Shown in pieces: positions 52,104-63,310 of a stretch of DNA of 64,000 nucleotides (the first letter of the stretch is position 1; every line of letters starts with the position of its first letter). A program made the position numbers and the translations under genes. Origin of the DNA: Anaerovorax sp. IOR16 (lineage in GTDB: Bacteria; Bacillota; Clostridia; Peptostreptococcales; Anaerovoracaceae). The notes beneath the pieces are model-generated. The model was not told where the DNA came from. It did not search any database and was given only the letters and a program-made list of their open reading frames with translations. The stretch lies in the NCBI RefSeq assembly GCF_017168145.1, contig NZ_JADQTL010000012.1, positions 124,001 to 188,000 of the forward strand, given 5' to 3'.

Positions 52104-52910
52104 TTATTCCGTAACCAACGGTTTGCTTTCCTCTGCATCACTCTTAACCTTCCCCTTTTGATCTAAAACCTGTTTGCCAGCATGGTTAATGTGATATCCT
52201 TTTTCATAGATAATTTCTCCTACAGGAACGATCTTGTAACCATCTTCCTGCAACTTATCTAAAATAATCGGTAAATATTCCTCAACATGCTCTGCGTTGT
52301 TGTGAAATAGCACAATAGACCCCGGCTTCACATTGCGTGTCACTCGCTCTACAATCTGATTCGTGCTGATATTTTTCCAATCTAAACTATCAACATCCCA
52401 TTGGATGACGCAATAGCCCTCATCTTCACAGATTTCTATCACCTTATTATTATAGGAACCAAAAGGAGGACGGAAAAGTACCGGCCTTTTCCCCGTAATT
52501 TTTTCCACTTTATCCGCCATAGAAGAAAGCTCCTGCTTTATTTGCTCCTCAGAAAGTTTTGCCATATCAGGATGTGTAGATGAATGGTTGCCAATCTCAT
52601 GTCCATTTTTAGAAATCTCCAAAACATCTTCCGGGTATTTGTCAATCCAAAGACTCACTAAAAAAAACGTTGTTTTAACTTGATGCTCATTTAATATGTC
52701 TAAGATTGGCTTCGTATGCTCATTCCCCCAAGAGGCATCAAAGCTAATTGCTACCTTTTTTTCTGAGGTTTCAACGGAATAAATCGGTAATTGCCGATCT
52801 ACTCCAATCGCAATCGGGAAATGAAAAACATAAATTGAAACGGTTGCAATGACTAGCATTACCCCACATAATAAGAAAGCCAGCTTAGGGAACTTTGAAA
52901 ATGCCCTCAT
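52104..52910 (-). CDS. polysaccharide deacetylase, PdaB-like
   Basis: A 268-residue protein with one N-terminal membrane segment (LAFLLCGVMLVIATVSIYVF) and a NodB deacetylase domain outside. Motifs are ISFDASWGNEHT (the PdaB-type variant of motif 1), NHSSTHPDM (metal ligands), RPPFGSYN and VLFHNN. PdaB-type proteins act on peptidoglycan in spore formation. ATG 52910 is preferred (AAAGGA 9 nt upstream) over ATG 52919, which abuts the ribosome site. An alternative is a vegetative wall deacetylase. Confidence 0.87.
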   Translation of the reverse strand: MRAFSKFPKLAFLLCGVMLVIATVSIYVFHFPIAIGVDRQLPIYSVETSEKKVAISFDASWGNEHTKPILDILNEHQVKTTFFLVSLWIDKYPEDVLEISKNGHEIGNHSSTHPDMAKLSEEQIKQELSSMADKVEKITGKRPVLFRPPFGSYNNKVIEICEDEGYCVIQWDVDSLDWKNISTNQIVERVTRNVKPGSIVLFHNNAEHVEEYLPIILDKLQEDGYKIVPVGEIIYEKGYHINHAGKQVLDQKGKVKSDAEESKPLVTE

Positions 52911-53060
52911 AATATACATTCCTTTCTAAAAAGCTTCTATTGCATTCTATTCTAAGTTGGTTAAGCTTATGCAAAGAAAACAGCAAAGCACTTTTTTCTA
53001 TATATTTTTTGTGATACACTATCTATAAAAATATCTTCCACTTGAAAAGGAGATTAGAAA

Positions 53061-53966
53061 TTGAAACTATTTACTGTTAAAAAAGAAGAGAAAGAATTTG
53101 TTGCTCTTTTAAATAAAGATGAACAAACACTCATCCCCATTGCCGCATTAGGCCTTCCATATAAAGATATGAATCAGTTGATTGCAGAAATCACACAAGA
53201 AGAGTTATTTTTGTTAAAAGAAGCAGTTTTAAATGGTTCTTTTAATAATGAAGAAACCTCTAAAAATCTTTTATTGCTTTCAGATGTGATTGTTTGTGCG
53301 CCGATCCCAAAACCAAATCAGGATGTCATTTGTCTTGGCATCAACTATATGGCTCATGCAGCAGAATCAGCGCGCTATAAAGCAGAGGCTTTTGGTGGTG
53401 AACGTCCCTACCCGATTTATTTTTCTAAAAGAGTGAATAAAGCCGTTGGAACGGGCGGAGTAATTACATCTCACAGCGACATCGTTGATAGTCTAGATTA
53501 TGAAGCAGAATTGACGGTTGTGATTGGAAAAGATGCCTTTCAAATAAAAAAAGAAGACGCTTATGATTACGTCTTCGGCTATACGATTATTAATGATGTC
53601 AGTGCTAGAAATCTTCAAACACAGCATAAGCAATGGTACTTTGGCAAAAGCCTTGATGGATTTCTGCCAATGGGTCCTTGTATCACCACTTCCGATGAAA
53701 TTTCTTCACCTCCAAATTTAAAAATTTGTTCTCGTGTGAATGGTGAATTACGTCAAAACAGCTCTACCAGCTTATTAATATTTGATATTGCACATGTCAT
53801 TCACGAACTATCTCAGGGTATGACCTTAAAGGCCGGTACTTTGATTGCTATGGGAACACCTGCCGGGGTAGGAATGGGATTCCAACCTCCAAAATGGTTA
53901 AAATCTGGTGATACCGTAGAATGTGAAATTGAGAAGATAGGAATTTTAAAAAATACTGTAAAGTAG
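53061..53966 (+). CDS. fumarylacetoacetate hydrolase-family protein
   Basis: A 301-residue FAH-family enzyme. The catalytic C-terminal domain begins near CLGINYMAHAAE; metal ligands are in DYEAELTVVIG and the INDVSARN segment. Family members hydrolyse or decarboxylate 2,4-dioxo acids, or decarboxylate oxaloacetate; the substrate here is unknown. The start is TTG 53061 with AAGGAG 8 nt upstream. It precedes the MATE gene by 13 bp and is likely co-transcribed. Confidence 0.88.
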   Translation: MKLFTVKKEEKEFVALLNKDEQTLIPIAALGLPYKDMNQLIAEITQEELFLLKEAVLNGSFNNEETSKNLLLLSDVIVCAPIPKPNQDVICLGINYMAHAAESARYKAEAFGGERPYPIYFSKRVNKAVGTGGVITSHSDIVDSLDYEAELTVVIGKDAFQIKKEDAYDYVFGYTIINDVSARNLQTQHKQWYFGKSLDGFLPMGPCITTSDEISSPPNLKICSRVNGELRQNSSTSLLIFDIAHVIHELSQGMTLKAGTLIAMGTPAGVGMGFQPPKWLKSGDTVECEIEKIGILKNTVK

Positions 53967-53979
53967 GAGTTGACCATAT

Positions 53980-55338
53980 ATGAAACCTGAACGAGAATCA
54001 AATACCGCACTTATGACAAAAGGAGTGATCTGGAAACAGCTCCTTCTTTTTTCGTTTCCTCTTATTTTAGGAAATCTATTTCAGCAGCTATATAATATGG
54101 TAGACTCCATAGTCGTGGGAAACTTTATCGGAAGCCATGCCCTTGCTGCAGTTGGTGCAGGTACTTCCATCATCAATGTTCTCATTGCTCTTTTTATGGG
54201 ATTAACCATCGGTGCAGGAGTGGTGATCTCTCAATTTTTTGGTGCAGACAAAGCGGATAAATTGAGCGAAACTGTACAAACGGCGGCCGTGTTTACGATA
54301 CTATTTGGATTTTTTATGTCTTTAATAGGAGTTATTATGGCTGATCCTATTTTAAAATGGATTCATACTCCAAATTCTGTGTTTGCTCAATCCTCAATCT
54401 ATTTGAAAATCTTTTTTTCCGGTATTTTATTTTTAATGATCTACAATATGGGTGCCGCAATACTCAGAGCCGTAGGGGATTCAAAAACTCCACTATATTA
54501 CTTAGGAGCAGCTAGCATTGTAAATATTATTTTAGATGTTTTGTTTGTTGTTGTCTTTCATCTTGGAGTGTTAGGAGTCGCAATTGCTACTTTGATTGCG
54601 CAAGGAATTTCTGCGGTACTTGTTATAAGAAAATTAGTTCACTCAAACGAAAGCTATCAATTAAATCTTAAGATTTTAAAAATATATCCTGTAAGACTGA
54701 AACACATTCTTCTTCTAGGAATTCCTACAGGAATTCAGCAAATGGTTATTAGTCTTTCCAATGTGATTATCCAAGCTTACATCAATAAATTCGGTGCTGA
54801 TGCAATGGCAGGTTGGAGTGTCTACGGCAAACTGGATGGTTTTTTAATTCTTCCCGTATTAAGTTTTGGACTTGCTATGACAACATATACAGGGCAAAAT
54901 ATTGGTGCAAAAAAAGCAGACCGCATCCATCAAGGCGTACGAGTCTGTATGCTGATGAATTGCGGTCTATGTATTTTTCTATCTTTACTTTTTTACGTTA
55001 CTGGAAATATGGTATTTAAAATTTTCACAAGAGAACCTGAAGTATTGGATTTCTGTGCAGCGATTTTACACAGTATGGTTCCTTTTTACTTTCTTCTGGC
55101 TGTAATTCACGTTTTTAGCGGTACCATCAGCGGAGCAGGCTATTCTCTTTCTTCTATGATCATTATGACCGGCAACATGTGCATTCTTCGTATTTTTCTT
55201 ATATGGCTTCTCTCTTCCATAAACAATGAGGTTTCCGTCATTTTTTATGCCTACATTCTTTCCTGGATAGGATGCGCCCTCTGTTTTACTATATATTACT
55301 TTAAAGGTAAATGGAGAAAGGTATTAAAAGAATTTTAA
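53980..55338 (+). CDS. MATE-family efflux transporter
   Basis: A 452-residue, 12-helix cation-coupled exporter. The segments PLILGNLFQQLYNMVDSIVV, GAAILRAVGDSKTPLYYL and the second-half equivalent GIPTGIQQMVISLSNVIIQA are typical. TAGGAG precedes the ATG. Its stop overlaps the converging acetyltransferase gene by 4 bp, leaving no room for a separate terminator. The substrate is unknown. Confidence 0.92.
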   Translation: MKPERESNTALMTKGVIWKQLLLFSFPLILGNLFQQLYNMVDSIVVGNFIGSHALAAVGAGTSIINVLIALFMGLTIGAGVVISQFFGADKADKLSETVQTAAVFTILFGFFMSLIGVIMADPILKWIHTPNSVFAQSSIYLKIFFSGILFLMIYNMGAAILRAVGDSKTPLYYLGAASIVNIILDVLFVVVFHLGVLGVAIATLIAQGISAVLVIRKLVHSNESYQLNLKILKIYPVRLKHILLLGIPTGIQQMVISLSNVIIQAYINKFGADAMAGWSVYGKLDGFLILPVLSFGLAMTTYTGQNIGAKKADRIHQGVRVCMLMNCGLCIFLSLLFYVTGNMVFKIFTREPEVLDFCAAILHSMVPFYFLLAVIHVFSGTISGAGYSLSSMIIMTGNMCILRIFLIWLLSSINNEVSVIFYAYILSWIGCALCFTIYYFKGKWRKVLKEF

Positions 55339-55769
55339 AGTTCTAACTTCATTACCTCAGGGAAACATTTTTTTCCACGCTGCGGACAAGAATAACAACC
55401 AAAAAATTGTGGTGATGTCTCCCAATCAATCTCTTCAAAGCTATGTTTTTTGAAAAATTCAGGCGCACGCGCTACCAAATAGATTGTTTTTGCATTCAAT
55501 TGTTTGGCTTTTTTTAAGGCCTCATTTAACAATAAGCTTGCGACTCCGCTTTTACGAAATGGTTCTTCAACAGCGATACCATCAATAATGTATTCTTCCT
55601 CAAACAGTGCTAAAACGCACCCGCCGATTAGAAGGCCTTCTTCTGTTTCTGCTTTCCAGCAATGAAGAATATTGGGAGAAACCAATTCTTCTTCATCCAT
55701 TTCCAAGTCATTTCTTAGAAATAGCTCCATAACAGGAAGGTAATCTTTTGTTTCTTCAATTTTTACCAT
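55335..55769 (-). CDS. GNAT-family N-acetyltransferase (ArgA-like)
   Basis: A 144-residue acetyltransferase. The acetyl-CoA loop is RKSGVASLLLNEAL after DGIAVEEPF; LNAKTIYLVAR and PEFFKKHSFEEI follow the fold of the short ArgA/YlbP-like group. The C-terminus has Cys-rich CYSCPQRGKKC. It starts inside the end of the lipid kinase gene (7-nt overlap). The substrate is uncertain. Confidence 0.82.
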   Translation of the reverse strand: MVKIEETKDYLPVMELFLRNDLEMDEEELVSPNILHCWKAETEEGLLIGGCVLALFEEEYIIDGIAVEEPFRKSGVASLLLNEALKKAKQLNAKTIYLVARAPEFFKKHSFEEIDWETSPQFFGCYSCPQRGKKCFPEVMKLEL

Positions 55770-56686
55770 TTTGCGCCCTCCATATTATCATGAATGGTGT
55801 TGATTCGAAGGCATTGAGGAATTACTTCAATATCCAAAGGAAATTCCGCTCCCTTTTCACCATCGACGTCTGTCCCTACCTGTTGCTCGGATTCTACATA
55901 TAATTTTTTTGTTTTAAAAGCAACGACATTTTTATTTTCAGTATGTTGTCCTGTTAAAACATTAATTAAAAGTGGTGGAAGATCAATGATTGGCATTTCT
56001 CGAAATAACATGACATCCAGTAAACCATCATTAATTTCTGCAGTTGGTGCAATTCTCTTAAAACCTCCTGCAGATCGCCCGTTCATTACAAGCATAAAAT
56101 AAATTTTTTCCTGAGCAGTGTATTCCTCACTGCTGATTTTCACTTGAATTGGACGAAGATTGGGAATCTCTGAAACGCCTTTTAAATAATACGAAATTAC
56201 GCCCAAAGTATTTTTAATATTCGGGTCGGTTTTTTGACTAACGTCAACTAAAAAACCCATTGCAGCAACATTGATAAAATATTTATCATTAACACGTCCG
56301 ACATCTGTAAAGGTATATCTTTCTTCCAGTGCCACATTAATCATTTGTTCAATTTCATGAGGAATGTCAAAATAATATGCGAAATCATTTGCTGTTCCTG
56401 CCGGAAAAATTGCTAATGGTAAGTCAACTTTGTTATTCAGCATAGCATTAACCACTACATTGATGGTACCATCACCACCGGCTGCAATGACTTTTCGATA
56501 TTTTTTTTTGTCAAGATCACGAAATACTTCATTCAAAAAAGCTGGCTTATCCGCACGAATTGGAATGATTTGCATATGTTTTTTCTGAAATTGCTCAATA
56601 ATGAGGTCTAAACTATTTTTAAACAATCCGCTTCCAGCTTTTGGATTGTATATCAATAATACTTTATTTGCCTTCGTACTCTTCAT
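55763..56686 (-). CDS. diacylglycerol kinase-family lipid kinase
   Basis: A 307-residue YegS/DgkB-type lipid kinase that phosphorylates diacylglycerol or a related lipid. Motifs are IYNPKAGSG, AAGGDGTINVVVNAM and FPAGTANDFAYYF. ATG 56686 is chosen (GGGAG 10 nt upstream; family-like start); an in-frame start at 56713 would add 9 residues. It overlaps the end of folC by 23 nt and should be translated from the same transcript. Confidence 0.9.
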   Translation of the reverse strand: MKSTKANKVLLIYNPKAGSGLFKNSLDLIIEQFQKKHMQIIPIRADKPAFLNEVFRDLDKKKYRKVIAAGGDGTINVVVNAMLNNKVDLPLAIFPAGTANDFAYYFDIPHEIEQMINVALEERYTFTDVGRVNDKYFINVAAMGFLVDVSQKTDPNIKNTLGVISYYLKGVSEIPNLRPIQVKISSEEYTAQEKIYFMLVMNGRSAGGFKRIAPTAEINDGLLDVMLFREMPIIDLPPLLINVLTGQHTENKNVVAFKTKKLYVESEQQVGTDVDGEKGAEFPLDIEVIPQCLRINTIHDNMEGAKW

Positions 56687-58034
56687 GTTTCCAAATCTCC
56701 CTAATCTTACCAATTAAATATAACGAACCGGCGAAAACAATTACATCAAAATCAGTTTGCTTTTCTTTTGCATACTGTACTGCATTTTTTGGTAAACCAC
56801 CAACTTTACAATCAAATCCTGCCTTATTTACCTTTAAACACAAATCTTCTGCTCGTAATTTTCTTGGATTATCCGGCTCAGTCGCAACCAAAACGGCTCC
56901 GGTTTTGGCAAAATCATTTATCATTTTATCTACTTCTTTATCAGCAAGCATACCGATAAAAAGCAATATTTTTTTGCCTTTAAAATGCTTTTGCAAGGAA
57001 TCGGAAAGTGCTTTTGCTCCTGCATCATTATGTGCACCATCAATAATCACAAATGGATTTTTTTGTAAAACCTCCAGCCGCCCGATTTGTTTTGCTTGTA
57101 ACATTCCCTTTAAAATCATTTTTTGGGATAAGCTCATTATATCTTCTTTTTTAAGAATTTCAAGTACTGTCAATGCACATAACGCATTTTCAACTTGATG
57201 TTCCCCGATCATAGAAAGCATTACATCTTCATAGTTTTCTCCCATTATTTCCGCGGAAAAATGATAGGCATCCATGGAAGTGTTTTTGATGATTACATTA
57301 TGCACTGCTTTTGTATAACCATCATCACCATTCTTATTGTTAAATTGCTTATTAGAAGAAAAACGGTCTGCATTGTAGAACAAAGCATTCTTTTTCTTTG
57401 CTATGGAAGCAATAACCTCAGTAGCAGCAGCATCTTTAACATTACAAACAATAGGAGCATCCTCTTTTATAATACCCGCTTTCTCAAAAGCAATTTTCTC
57501 CAAAGTATCTCCTAAATATTCCATATGATCAAAAGAAATAGATGTAATTACAGTAATCAGCGGATTTTGAATAATATTGGTCGAATCACCTCTGCCTCCT
57601 AAACCAACCTCCAAAACCACATAATCCACTCTTTTTTTCCAAAAATATAGAAAAGCAATTGCAGTAATGACTTCAAATTCTGTTGGTGATTCAAATCCAT
57701 CTGAGATTAACCGATCAACTTGAATCAATACTTCTTCCGTACAGGATGCTAAGTCCTGCTCAGAAATCAATTCACCATTGCATTCCATCCGCTCCGTGAA
57801 CTTTTCAAGATATGGGGAGGTGTATAATCCTACCCCATATCCATTTTGTAGTAATACCGAATAAAGATAACGACAAACGGAACCTTTCCCATTCGTTCCT
57901 GCCACATGAATGGCCTTGAGCTTATCCTGTGGATTTCCCAAATACTCCATCAGTGTAATCATTCGTTCTAAGCCCAACTTACTGCCAAATTTTCCAAATT
58001 CGTGTATCTTCTCTAATGTTTCTTCATATGTCAT
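56664..58034 (-). CDS. folC: folylpolyglutamate synthase/dihydrofolate synthase
   Basis: A 456-residue Mur-ligase-fold enzyme adding glutamate to folates. The ATP loop is VAGTNGKGSVCRYL; GLYTSPYLEKFTERM, VLEVGLGGRGDSTN, ISFDHMEYLGDT and DGAHNDAGA are typical. ATG 58034 is taken as start; TTG 58040 is possible. It follows valS by 6 bp, a common Firmicutes pair. Confidence 0.93.
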   Translation of the reverse strand: MTYEETLEKIHEFGKFGSKLGLERMITLMEYLGNPQDKLKAIHVAGTNGKGSVCRYLYSVLLQNGYGVGLYTSPYLEKFTERMECNGELISEQDLASCTEEVLIQVDRLISDGFESPTEFEVITAIAFLYFWKKRVDYVVLEVGLGGRGDSTNIIQNPLITVITSISFDHMEYLGDTLEKIAFEKAGIIKEDAPIVCNVKDAAATEVIASIAKKKNALFYNADRFSSNKQFNNKNGDDGYTKAVHNVIIKNTSMDAYHFSAEIMGENYEDVMLSMIGEHQVENALCALTVLEILKKEDIMSLSQKMILKGMLQAKQIGRLEVLQKNPFVIIDGAHNDAGAKALSDSLQKHFKGKKILLFIGMLADKEVDKMINDFAKTGAVLVATEPDNPRKLRAEDLCLKVNKAGFDCKVGGLPKNAVQYAKEKQTDFDVIVFAGSLYLIGKIREIWKHEEYEGK

Positions 58035-58040
58035 AATCAA

Positions 58041-60728
58041 TTAGCTCAACTTCTTTTCTACCAAAGCCAAACGAGCAATAACCTTTTCCAGCATGCCTTC
58101 ATACTTGTCCATTTTTTCTCTCTCCGCATCGATAACCGCTTTCGGAGCTTTGCTTACAAACCCTTCATTGGAAAGTTTACCCTTAACACGAGCCACTTCT
58201 CCGGTTAAACGTTTCTGTTCTTTTTGCAAACGTTCAAACTCAGCTTTATAATCCAAAAGATCATCTAAAGGAATAAAGATTTCTACATGGTTCATAACTG
58301 CAGACATAACCTCATCCGGTACATCCTTACGATCGCTGATATAGTGAATTTCCACAATATTTGCAATGCCCTTAATATGACGTTCGGCACTCTTAATATA
58401 ATCCATTTCTTTTCCGGAAGAAAGAATCACAGCATGCAGCTTCTTTGAAGGAGCAGCTTCTGCTTCTGCACGAATGTTTCGGATGCTGCGAATTGCTTCC
58501 ATTGCTAATTCCATCTTTTCCACTTCTTCTTCAAATACCAGTTCATCACAATAAGATGGCCAGCTTTCTTCCATTAAAAATCTCTCTGCAGCTTCTTCTT
58601 TTGGAAGGAAGCTCCAAATCTCTTCGGTGATGAACGGCATAAATGGATGAAGTAATTTTAACATATCCTTTAATGCTCTTACCAATACATATCTTGCTAC
58701 CTTTTTATCCTCTTCATCATCACCGTAAAGTCTTGCTTTTACAAGCTCAATGTACCAGTCACAATATTCGTTCCAAATTAGTTCATAGATTTTTTGTGCA
58801 CCCAAAGAGAGTTCAAATTTATCCATATTTGCAGTGATTTCTTTTGCCGCACTGTTCACTTTTGAAAGAATCCATTTGTCTTCTTCCTTGAGTGCCATTT
58901 TTGAAAGCCCGTTGCTTCCATCTGCCATTGCCTTAAAGTTTCCAGCCTCATCCTGTAAGTTCATAATTACAAAACGAGATGCATTCCAAAGCTTATTTGC
59001 AAAGTTACGACTTGACTCAAGCTTATCAGTCTTGAAACGCATATCATTGCCCGGTGTGATACCAGTCATCAGCATGAATCGAAGTGCATCTGCACCAAAC
59101 TGATCTATAATTTCAAGAGGATCAATACCGTTTCCTAAGGATTTACTCATCTTTCTTCCTTCGGCATCTCTTACCAATCCATGCACATATACGTATTTAA
59201 ACGGTACTTCATCCATAACATCCAATCCAGAGAATACCATACGAACAACCCAAAAGAAAATAATATCATATCCGGTTACAAGAACATCAGTCGGATAGAA
59301 ATAGTTCAGATCTTCGGTCTCATTTGGCCAGCCTAAAGTAGAAAACGGCCATAATGCAGAGCTGAACCAAGTATCCAATACATCTTCATCCTGATGAAGA
59401 TGTGTGCTTCCGCACTTAGTGCACTTTTCAGGTGCTTCCTTAGAAACCATAAGTTCCCCGCAATCATCACAGTAATAAGCCGGAATGCGATGTCCCCACC
59501 AAAGCTGTCTTGAAATACACCAATCACGGATTTCTTCAAGCCAATGCAAATAGATTTTTTCGAATCGATCCGGAACATGCATAAGCGCTTTTGTCTTTGC
59601 AGCCTCAATCGCAGGTTTCGCAAGTTCTTCCATCGCTACAAACCACTGATCGCTAACCATTGGTTCTACAACCGTATGGCAACGGTAGCATTCACCGGAT
59701 GGAATTACCTTTTCTTCAATTTCTACTAAAAATCCTGCGGCTTCCAGATCAGCGACCCAAGCTTTTCGACATTCATAACGACTCATTCCCTCGTATTTTC
59801 CTGCCATGCTATTCATCGTTGCATCTTCATTAATGCAGCACAATTTCTCTAAATTATGACGTTCACCAACTTCAAAGTCATTTGGGTCATGAGCCGGAGT
59901 AATTTTTACTGCACCCGTTCCCTTTTCCGGATCCGGATATTGGTCAGCGATAACCGGAATGGCTCTTCCCATAAGCGGAAGAATCACATTCTTTCCTACC
60001 ATGTCTTTATATCTTTCATCACTTGGATGAACTGCAATCGCTACATCTCCGAACATGGTTTCCGGACGCGAAGTCGCTACGACAATGCCTTCACCACCGT
60101 CTTCTCCCGGATAACGGAAATACCAATACTTTCCGCTTTTATCCTCGTGCTCTACCTCTGCATCAGACAATGAGGTGCCGCATTCCGGACACCAATTGAT
60201 AATACGGCTTCCTTTATAAATTAATCCTTTATTGTATAAACGTACAAACTGCTCTAAAACTGCCTGATTGCAGCCTTCATCCATTGTAAAACGTTCTCTT
60301 TCCCAGTCGCAGGAGCTTCCAAGTTTTCGAATCTGATTCTCAATTCTTCCACCGTACTCCTTTTTCCATGCCCAAGCTCGTTTTAAAAATTCTTCTCTTC
60401 CGATTTCCTCTTTTGTTTTGCCCTCTTCTGCACGAAGCTTTTCTACGACCTTTACTTCGGTCGCAATGCTGGCATGGTCAGTTCCCGGAAGCCAAAGCGC
60501 ACAGTACCCTTGCATTCTCTTAAATCGAGTCAATACATCCTGCAATGTCTGATCCAATGCATGTCCCATGTGCAACTGTCCAGTGATATTTGGCGGCGGC
60601 ATTACAATGGTAAACGGTTTTTTATTTTCATCTCTTTCAGCGTGAAATGCACCGCTGTTTTCCCAAGATTGATAAATACGATCTTCAAATTCCTTGGGAC
60701 TATAAGTTTTTGCTAAATTCTTTTCCAT
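58041..60728 (-). CDS. valS: valyl-tRNA synthetase
   Basis: An 895-residue class I synthetase charging tRNA-Val. HIGH motif is seen in [19 protein letters not shown] is in [11 protein letters not shown]. An editing domain (with [12 protein letters not shown]), a zinc-like cluster ([20 protein letters not shown]) and the C-terminal coiled coil complete it. ATG 60728 is preferred, with GAGAGG 7 nt upstream, over an upstream in-frame start at 60764. It is preceded by a T-box leader. Confidence 0.96.
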   Translation of the reverse strand: MEKNLAKTYSPKEFEDRIYQSWENSGAFHAERDENKKPFTIVMPPPNITGQLHMGHALDQTLQDVLTRFKRMQGYCALWLPGTDHASIATEVKVVEKLRAEEGKTKEEIGREEFLKRAWAWKKEYGGRIENQIRKLGSSCDWERERFTMDEGCNQAVLEQFVRLYNKGLIYKGSRIINWCPECGTSLSDAEVEHEDKSGKYWYFRYPGEDGGEGIVVATSRPETMFGDVAIAVHPSDERYKDMVGKNVILPLMGRAIPVIADQYPDPEKGTGAVKITPAHDPNDFEVGERHNLEKLCCINEDATMNSMAGKYEGMSRYECRKAWVADLEAAGFLVEIEEKVIPSGECYRCHTVVEPMVSDQWFVAMEELAKPAIEAAKTKALMHVPDRFEKIYLHWLEEIRDWCISRQLWWGHRIPAYYCDDCGELMVSKEAPEKCTKCGSTHLHQDEDVLDTWFSSALWPFSTLGWPNETEDLNYFYPTDVLVTGYDIIFFWVVRMVFSGLDVMDEVPFKYVYVHGLVRDAEGRKMSKSLGNGIDPLEIIDQFGADALRFMLMTGITPGNDMRFKTDKLESSRNFANKLWNASRFVIMNLQDEAGNFKAMADGSNGLSKMALKEEDKWILSKVNSAAKEITANMDKFELSLGAQKIYELIWNEYCDWYIELVKARLYGDDEEDKKVARYVLVRALKDMLKLLHPFMPFITEEIWSFLPKEEAAERFLMEESWPSYCDELVFEEEVEKMELAMEAIRSIRNIRAEAEAAPSKKLHAVILSSGKEMDYIKSAERHIKGIANIVEIHYISDRKDVPDEVMSAVMNHVEIFIPLDDLLDYKAEFERLQKEQKRLTGEVARVKGKLSNEGFVSKAPKAVIDAEREKMDKYEGMLEKVIARLALVEKKLS

Positions 60729-60856
60729 CTGTCGTCCTCTCTCTTTAATTTTATTTTTACTCATATTTTTGTTTTATATGGCGGTCTTTTTATTAAACTT
60801 GTTATAAATATTCTCGTTACTTCGTGAGAAATTTAAACTTCACTTAAAACTCTGTA

Positions 60857-61157
60857 TAAAAAAACCGCCCTTTATGGTATAAAACCTAAAGGACGGATCA
60901 TTCCGCGGTACCACCTTTATTCCAAAGCATTCACATTCGATGTTACGATATTGCAGTACATTATTATAGTACTTCTTACATCAAATTCTTGCTTTGACCC
61001 TCATTTTAAATTACGCTCCGAAGCAACCTTCCTCAGACAGGGGCTTTCGAAATCTTTCAGCCACGGATTTCGTTCTCTAATAAAGCATCTCTAAGTACTC
61101 CTCTTCATCATAACGCTTGTATTTAATTTTGCTGTTTTTCATTGCAAAACAGCTTAT
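60857..61157 (-). ncRNA. T-box leader (valine) of valS
   Basis: The minus strand carries the T-box sequence GGTGGTACCGCGG (60903-60915) before a terminator (stem 60865-60896 with T-run). The upstream part is long enough for Stem I and holds GAGG with AGAGAACGAAATCC. A possible Val specifier GTC lies at 60996-60998 (GAGGGTCAAAG), not confirmed by folding. Uncharged tRNA-Val should stabilise the antiterminator and switch valS on. Confidence 0.92.
60865..60896 (-). terminator. terminator arm of the valS T-box
   Basis: CCGTCCTTTA pairs with TAAAGGGCGG and is followed by TTTTTTT on the minus strand. Confidence 0.9.
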
Positions 61158-61162
61158 CTTTT

Positions 61163-61190
61163 ATTTTATCGTATCGACACTTTTTGTCAA
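61163..61190 (-). promoter_or_regulatory. promoter of the valS T-box transcript
   Basis: TTGACA (61185-61190) and TAAAAT (61163-61168) with a 16-bp spacer on the minus strand. Confidence 0.7.
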
Positions 61191-61266
61191 GCAATTTAAG
61201 AAAGATTACACTTGATAGATACATCAATAATACAATTCCAAAAACTACATTTGAAATTGCGTAATA

Positions 61267-61941
61267 CTATATACTAGCTTCTTCTTTATAAGATTTTTTT
61301 GCTTCATAATACTTTCTTAAAAATGACTGTCTATGTAAAGGGCATTCACCATGAATATCAAGTCCTTCATAGTGCGCCTTAGTCCCATACCCTTTATTAT
61401 TTGCAAATGCATAATAAGGATAGTCCGTTTCATACTCGACCATCATTCGGTCTCTTGTCACCTTTGCTAAGATGGATGCAGCTGCAATCGAAACGCTGTT
61501 ACTGTCACCTTTAATGATTCCGGTTTGAGGAATATCAATATTTTTTAAAGTCAAAGCATCGATTAAGATGTGTTCCGGTTTTTCTTTCAGCTGTTGAATT
61601 GCTTGTGTCATCGCTTCCTTTGTCGCTTCCAAAATATTAATTTCATCAATTCTTTGATTATCAACAATCCCAATGCTGTAACAGACTGCCTTTTCTTTGA
61701 TTTCTTCAAATAGCTGCTCTCTTTTTTTCTCAGATAGTTTTTTTGAATCATCTATCCCAAGCACACTAAAATCTTCTGGCAGAATCACCGCTGCCGCTAC
61801 CACAGGGCCGGCCAAAGGTCCTCTTCCCACCTCATCCACTCCTGCAATCCATTGAATCCCTTTTTCGTAAAGTTCGGATTCGATGCGCTTCATTTCAATT
61901 AATCTTTCTTTCTGTTTTTCTAAACGTTCTTCCTTTGTCAT
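61267..61941 (-). CDS. rnhB: ribonuclease HII
   Basis: A 224-residue RNase HII that removes ribonucleotides from DNA hybrids. The signature is [23 protein letters not shown], with further acidic residues in [14 protein letters not shown] 61941 overlaps the rbgA stop in ATGA and has GGAG 8 nt upstream; the ATG 2 codons before it is too close to that site. Confidence 0.94.
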   Translation of the reverse strand: MTKEERLEKQKERLIEMKRIESELYEKGIQWIAGVDEVGRGPLAGPVVAAAVILPEDFSVLGIDDSKKLSEKKREQLFEEIKEKAVCYSIGIVDNQRIDEINILEATKEAMTQAIQQLKEKPEHILIDALTLKNIDIPQTGIIKGDSNSVSIAAASILAKVTRDRMMVEYETDYPYYAFANNKGYGTKAHYEGLDIHGECPLHRQSFLRKYYEAKKSYKEEASI

Positions 61942-62774
61942 ATGCATTGCTCCAAAGTAATTCTTCCAATTTGTGCACTACGAAATTCATCCATTACCGT
62001 TCTGCCTGTTCGCTCATAATCTATGCGCTTCCCCGATTGTATAAAACCTCGTTTCTTAGCAATGGCTTCCATTGTAGCAAGTGGGGTTTCCTCAATACCT
62101 TCTAACTTATACCGTTCGATCAGAAGCTCAGGATAATCTTTACATAATATCGTAATTAATTCAAGTGCAAGTGTAGCGATATCTAAAATCTCATCTTTTA
62201 TAGAACCGCAGAATGCCAAATTAAGTCCTGCCTTGGGATCTTCAAATTTTGGCCATAAAATTCCGGGTGTATCCAAAAGCTGCATTTCATTTCCTAAATT
62301 CAACCACTGCTTTCCCCTTGTAACACCTGGTTTATTTCCGGTTTTTGCGCTTTTCTTTCCGGTCAAACGATTGATTAAAGAGGATTTTCCTACATTTGGT
62401 ACTCCTACAATCATCATTCGAAGCGGTTTCTTTCTTACTGCATCTTTATTTTTTTCATCACGTAAGGTAGTAAGCAATTTTAATAGCTGTGATACACCGC
62501 CTCCGCTCATACAATTCATTGTAAGAACATACGAACCTTGACTTTTAAAATGTAAAATCCAGCGTTCTGTAGCCCCCTGATCTGCCAAATCGCTTTTATT
62601 TAAAATAATAATACGGCGCTTACTTTTAACAAGCTCATCAATAATCGGATTACGACTGGAAATCGGAATCCGTGCATCTATCACCTCAATCACTGTATCT
62701 ACTGCTTTTAAATTTTCTTGTATCAATTCCCTGGTTTTTTTCATATGTCCGGGGTACCAATTAATGTGTTCCAT
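61938..62774 (-). CDS. rbgA: ribosome biogenesis GTPase YlqF/RbgA
   Basis: A 278-residue circularly permuted GTPase for late 50S assembly. It starts [15 protein letters not shown]; the motif order is G4 LNKSDLAD, G1 [11 protein letters not shown]3 DTPG, as expected. It lies between rplS and rnhB, the usual order, with AAGGAG before the ATG. Confidence 0.95.
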   Translation of the reverse strand: MEHINWYPGHMKKTRELIQENLKAVDTVIEVIDARIPISSRNPIIDELVKSKRRIIILNKSDLADQGATERWILHFKSQGSYVLTMNCMSGGGVSQLLKLLTTLRDEKNKDAVRKKPLRMMIVGVPNVGKSSLINRLTGKKSAKTGNKPGVTRGKQWLNLGNEMQLLDTPGILWPKFEDPKAGLNLAFCGSIKDEILDIATLALELITILCKDYPELLIERYKLEGIEETPLATMEAIAKKRGFIQSGKRIDYERTGRTVMDEFRSAQIGRITLEQCI

Positions 62775-62926
62775 CTCACTTCTCCTTCCCCTTTAACTCA
62801 ATCCTATTATGTATTATAGAAACTAATTATATTTATAAAAAATGGGTTTTGCCCCTTTGTACTTCTATTTTAAAATTTTTATTCCTATCGATTAAGTTTT
62901 TTCTATCTAAAGAAACAAAAAACAAA

Positions 62927-62945
62927 GGGAACCTATGAGGCTCCC
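62927..62945 (-). terminator. terminator of rplS
   Basis: GGGAGCCT and AGGTTCCC pair around CAT with one G-U pair, followed by TTTGTTTTTTG on the minus strand. Confidence 0.75.
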
Positions 62946-62962
62946 CAAAATGTTTTTCGTTC

Positions 62963-63310
62963 TTATTTAACTTCCTTGCTCTTGATTTTAGCTGCCTTAC
63001 CAGTTCTTTGACGCATATAGTTCAGCTTTGCTCTTCTTACATCGCCCTTACGAACGACTTCAATCTTAGCAATCAAAGGCGAATGAATTGGGAAAGTCTT
63101 TTCCACACCAACACCAGAAGCAATTCTTCTTACAGTAAAGGTCTTAGCTAATCCACCATTCTGTTCTTTTAGGACAAAGCCTTCAAAAACCTGGATTCTT
63201 TCACGATTTCCTTCCTTGATTTTGATGTGAACTTTTACCGTATCACCAACTCCAAATTCAGGTACATCTGTCTTTGCATAATCTTGTGCAATCACATTCA
63301 TGATATCCAT
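62963..63310 (-). CDS. rplS: 50S ribosomal protein L19
   Basis: A 115-residue protein of normal length for L19 ([29 protein letters not shown] begins the core; it ends [20 protein letters not shown]). ATG 63310 with AGGAGG 8 nt upstream is chosen over an in-frame ATG at 63361. It is preceded by a structured leader. Confidence 0.96.
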   Translation of the reverse strand: MDIMNVIAQDYAKTDVPEFGVGDTVKVHIKIKEGNRERIQVFEGFVLKEQNGGLAKTFTVRRIASGVGVEKTFPIHSPLIAKIEVVRKGDVRRAKLNYMRQRTGKAAKIKSKEVK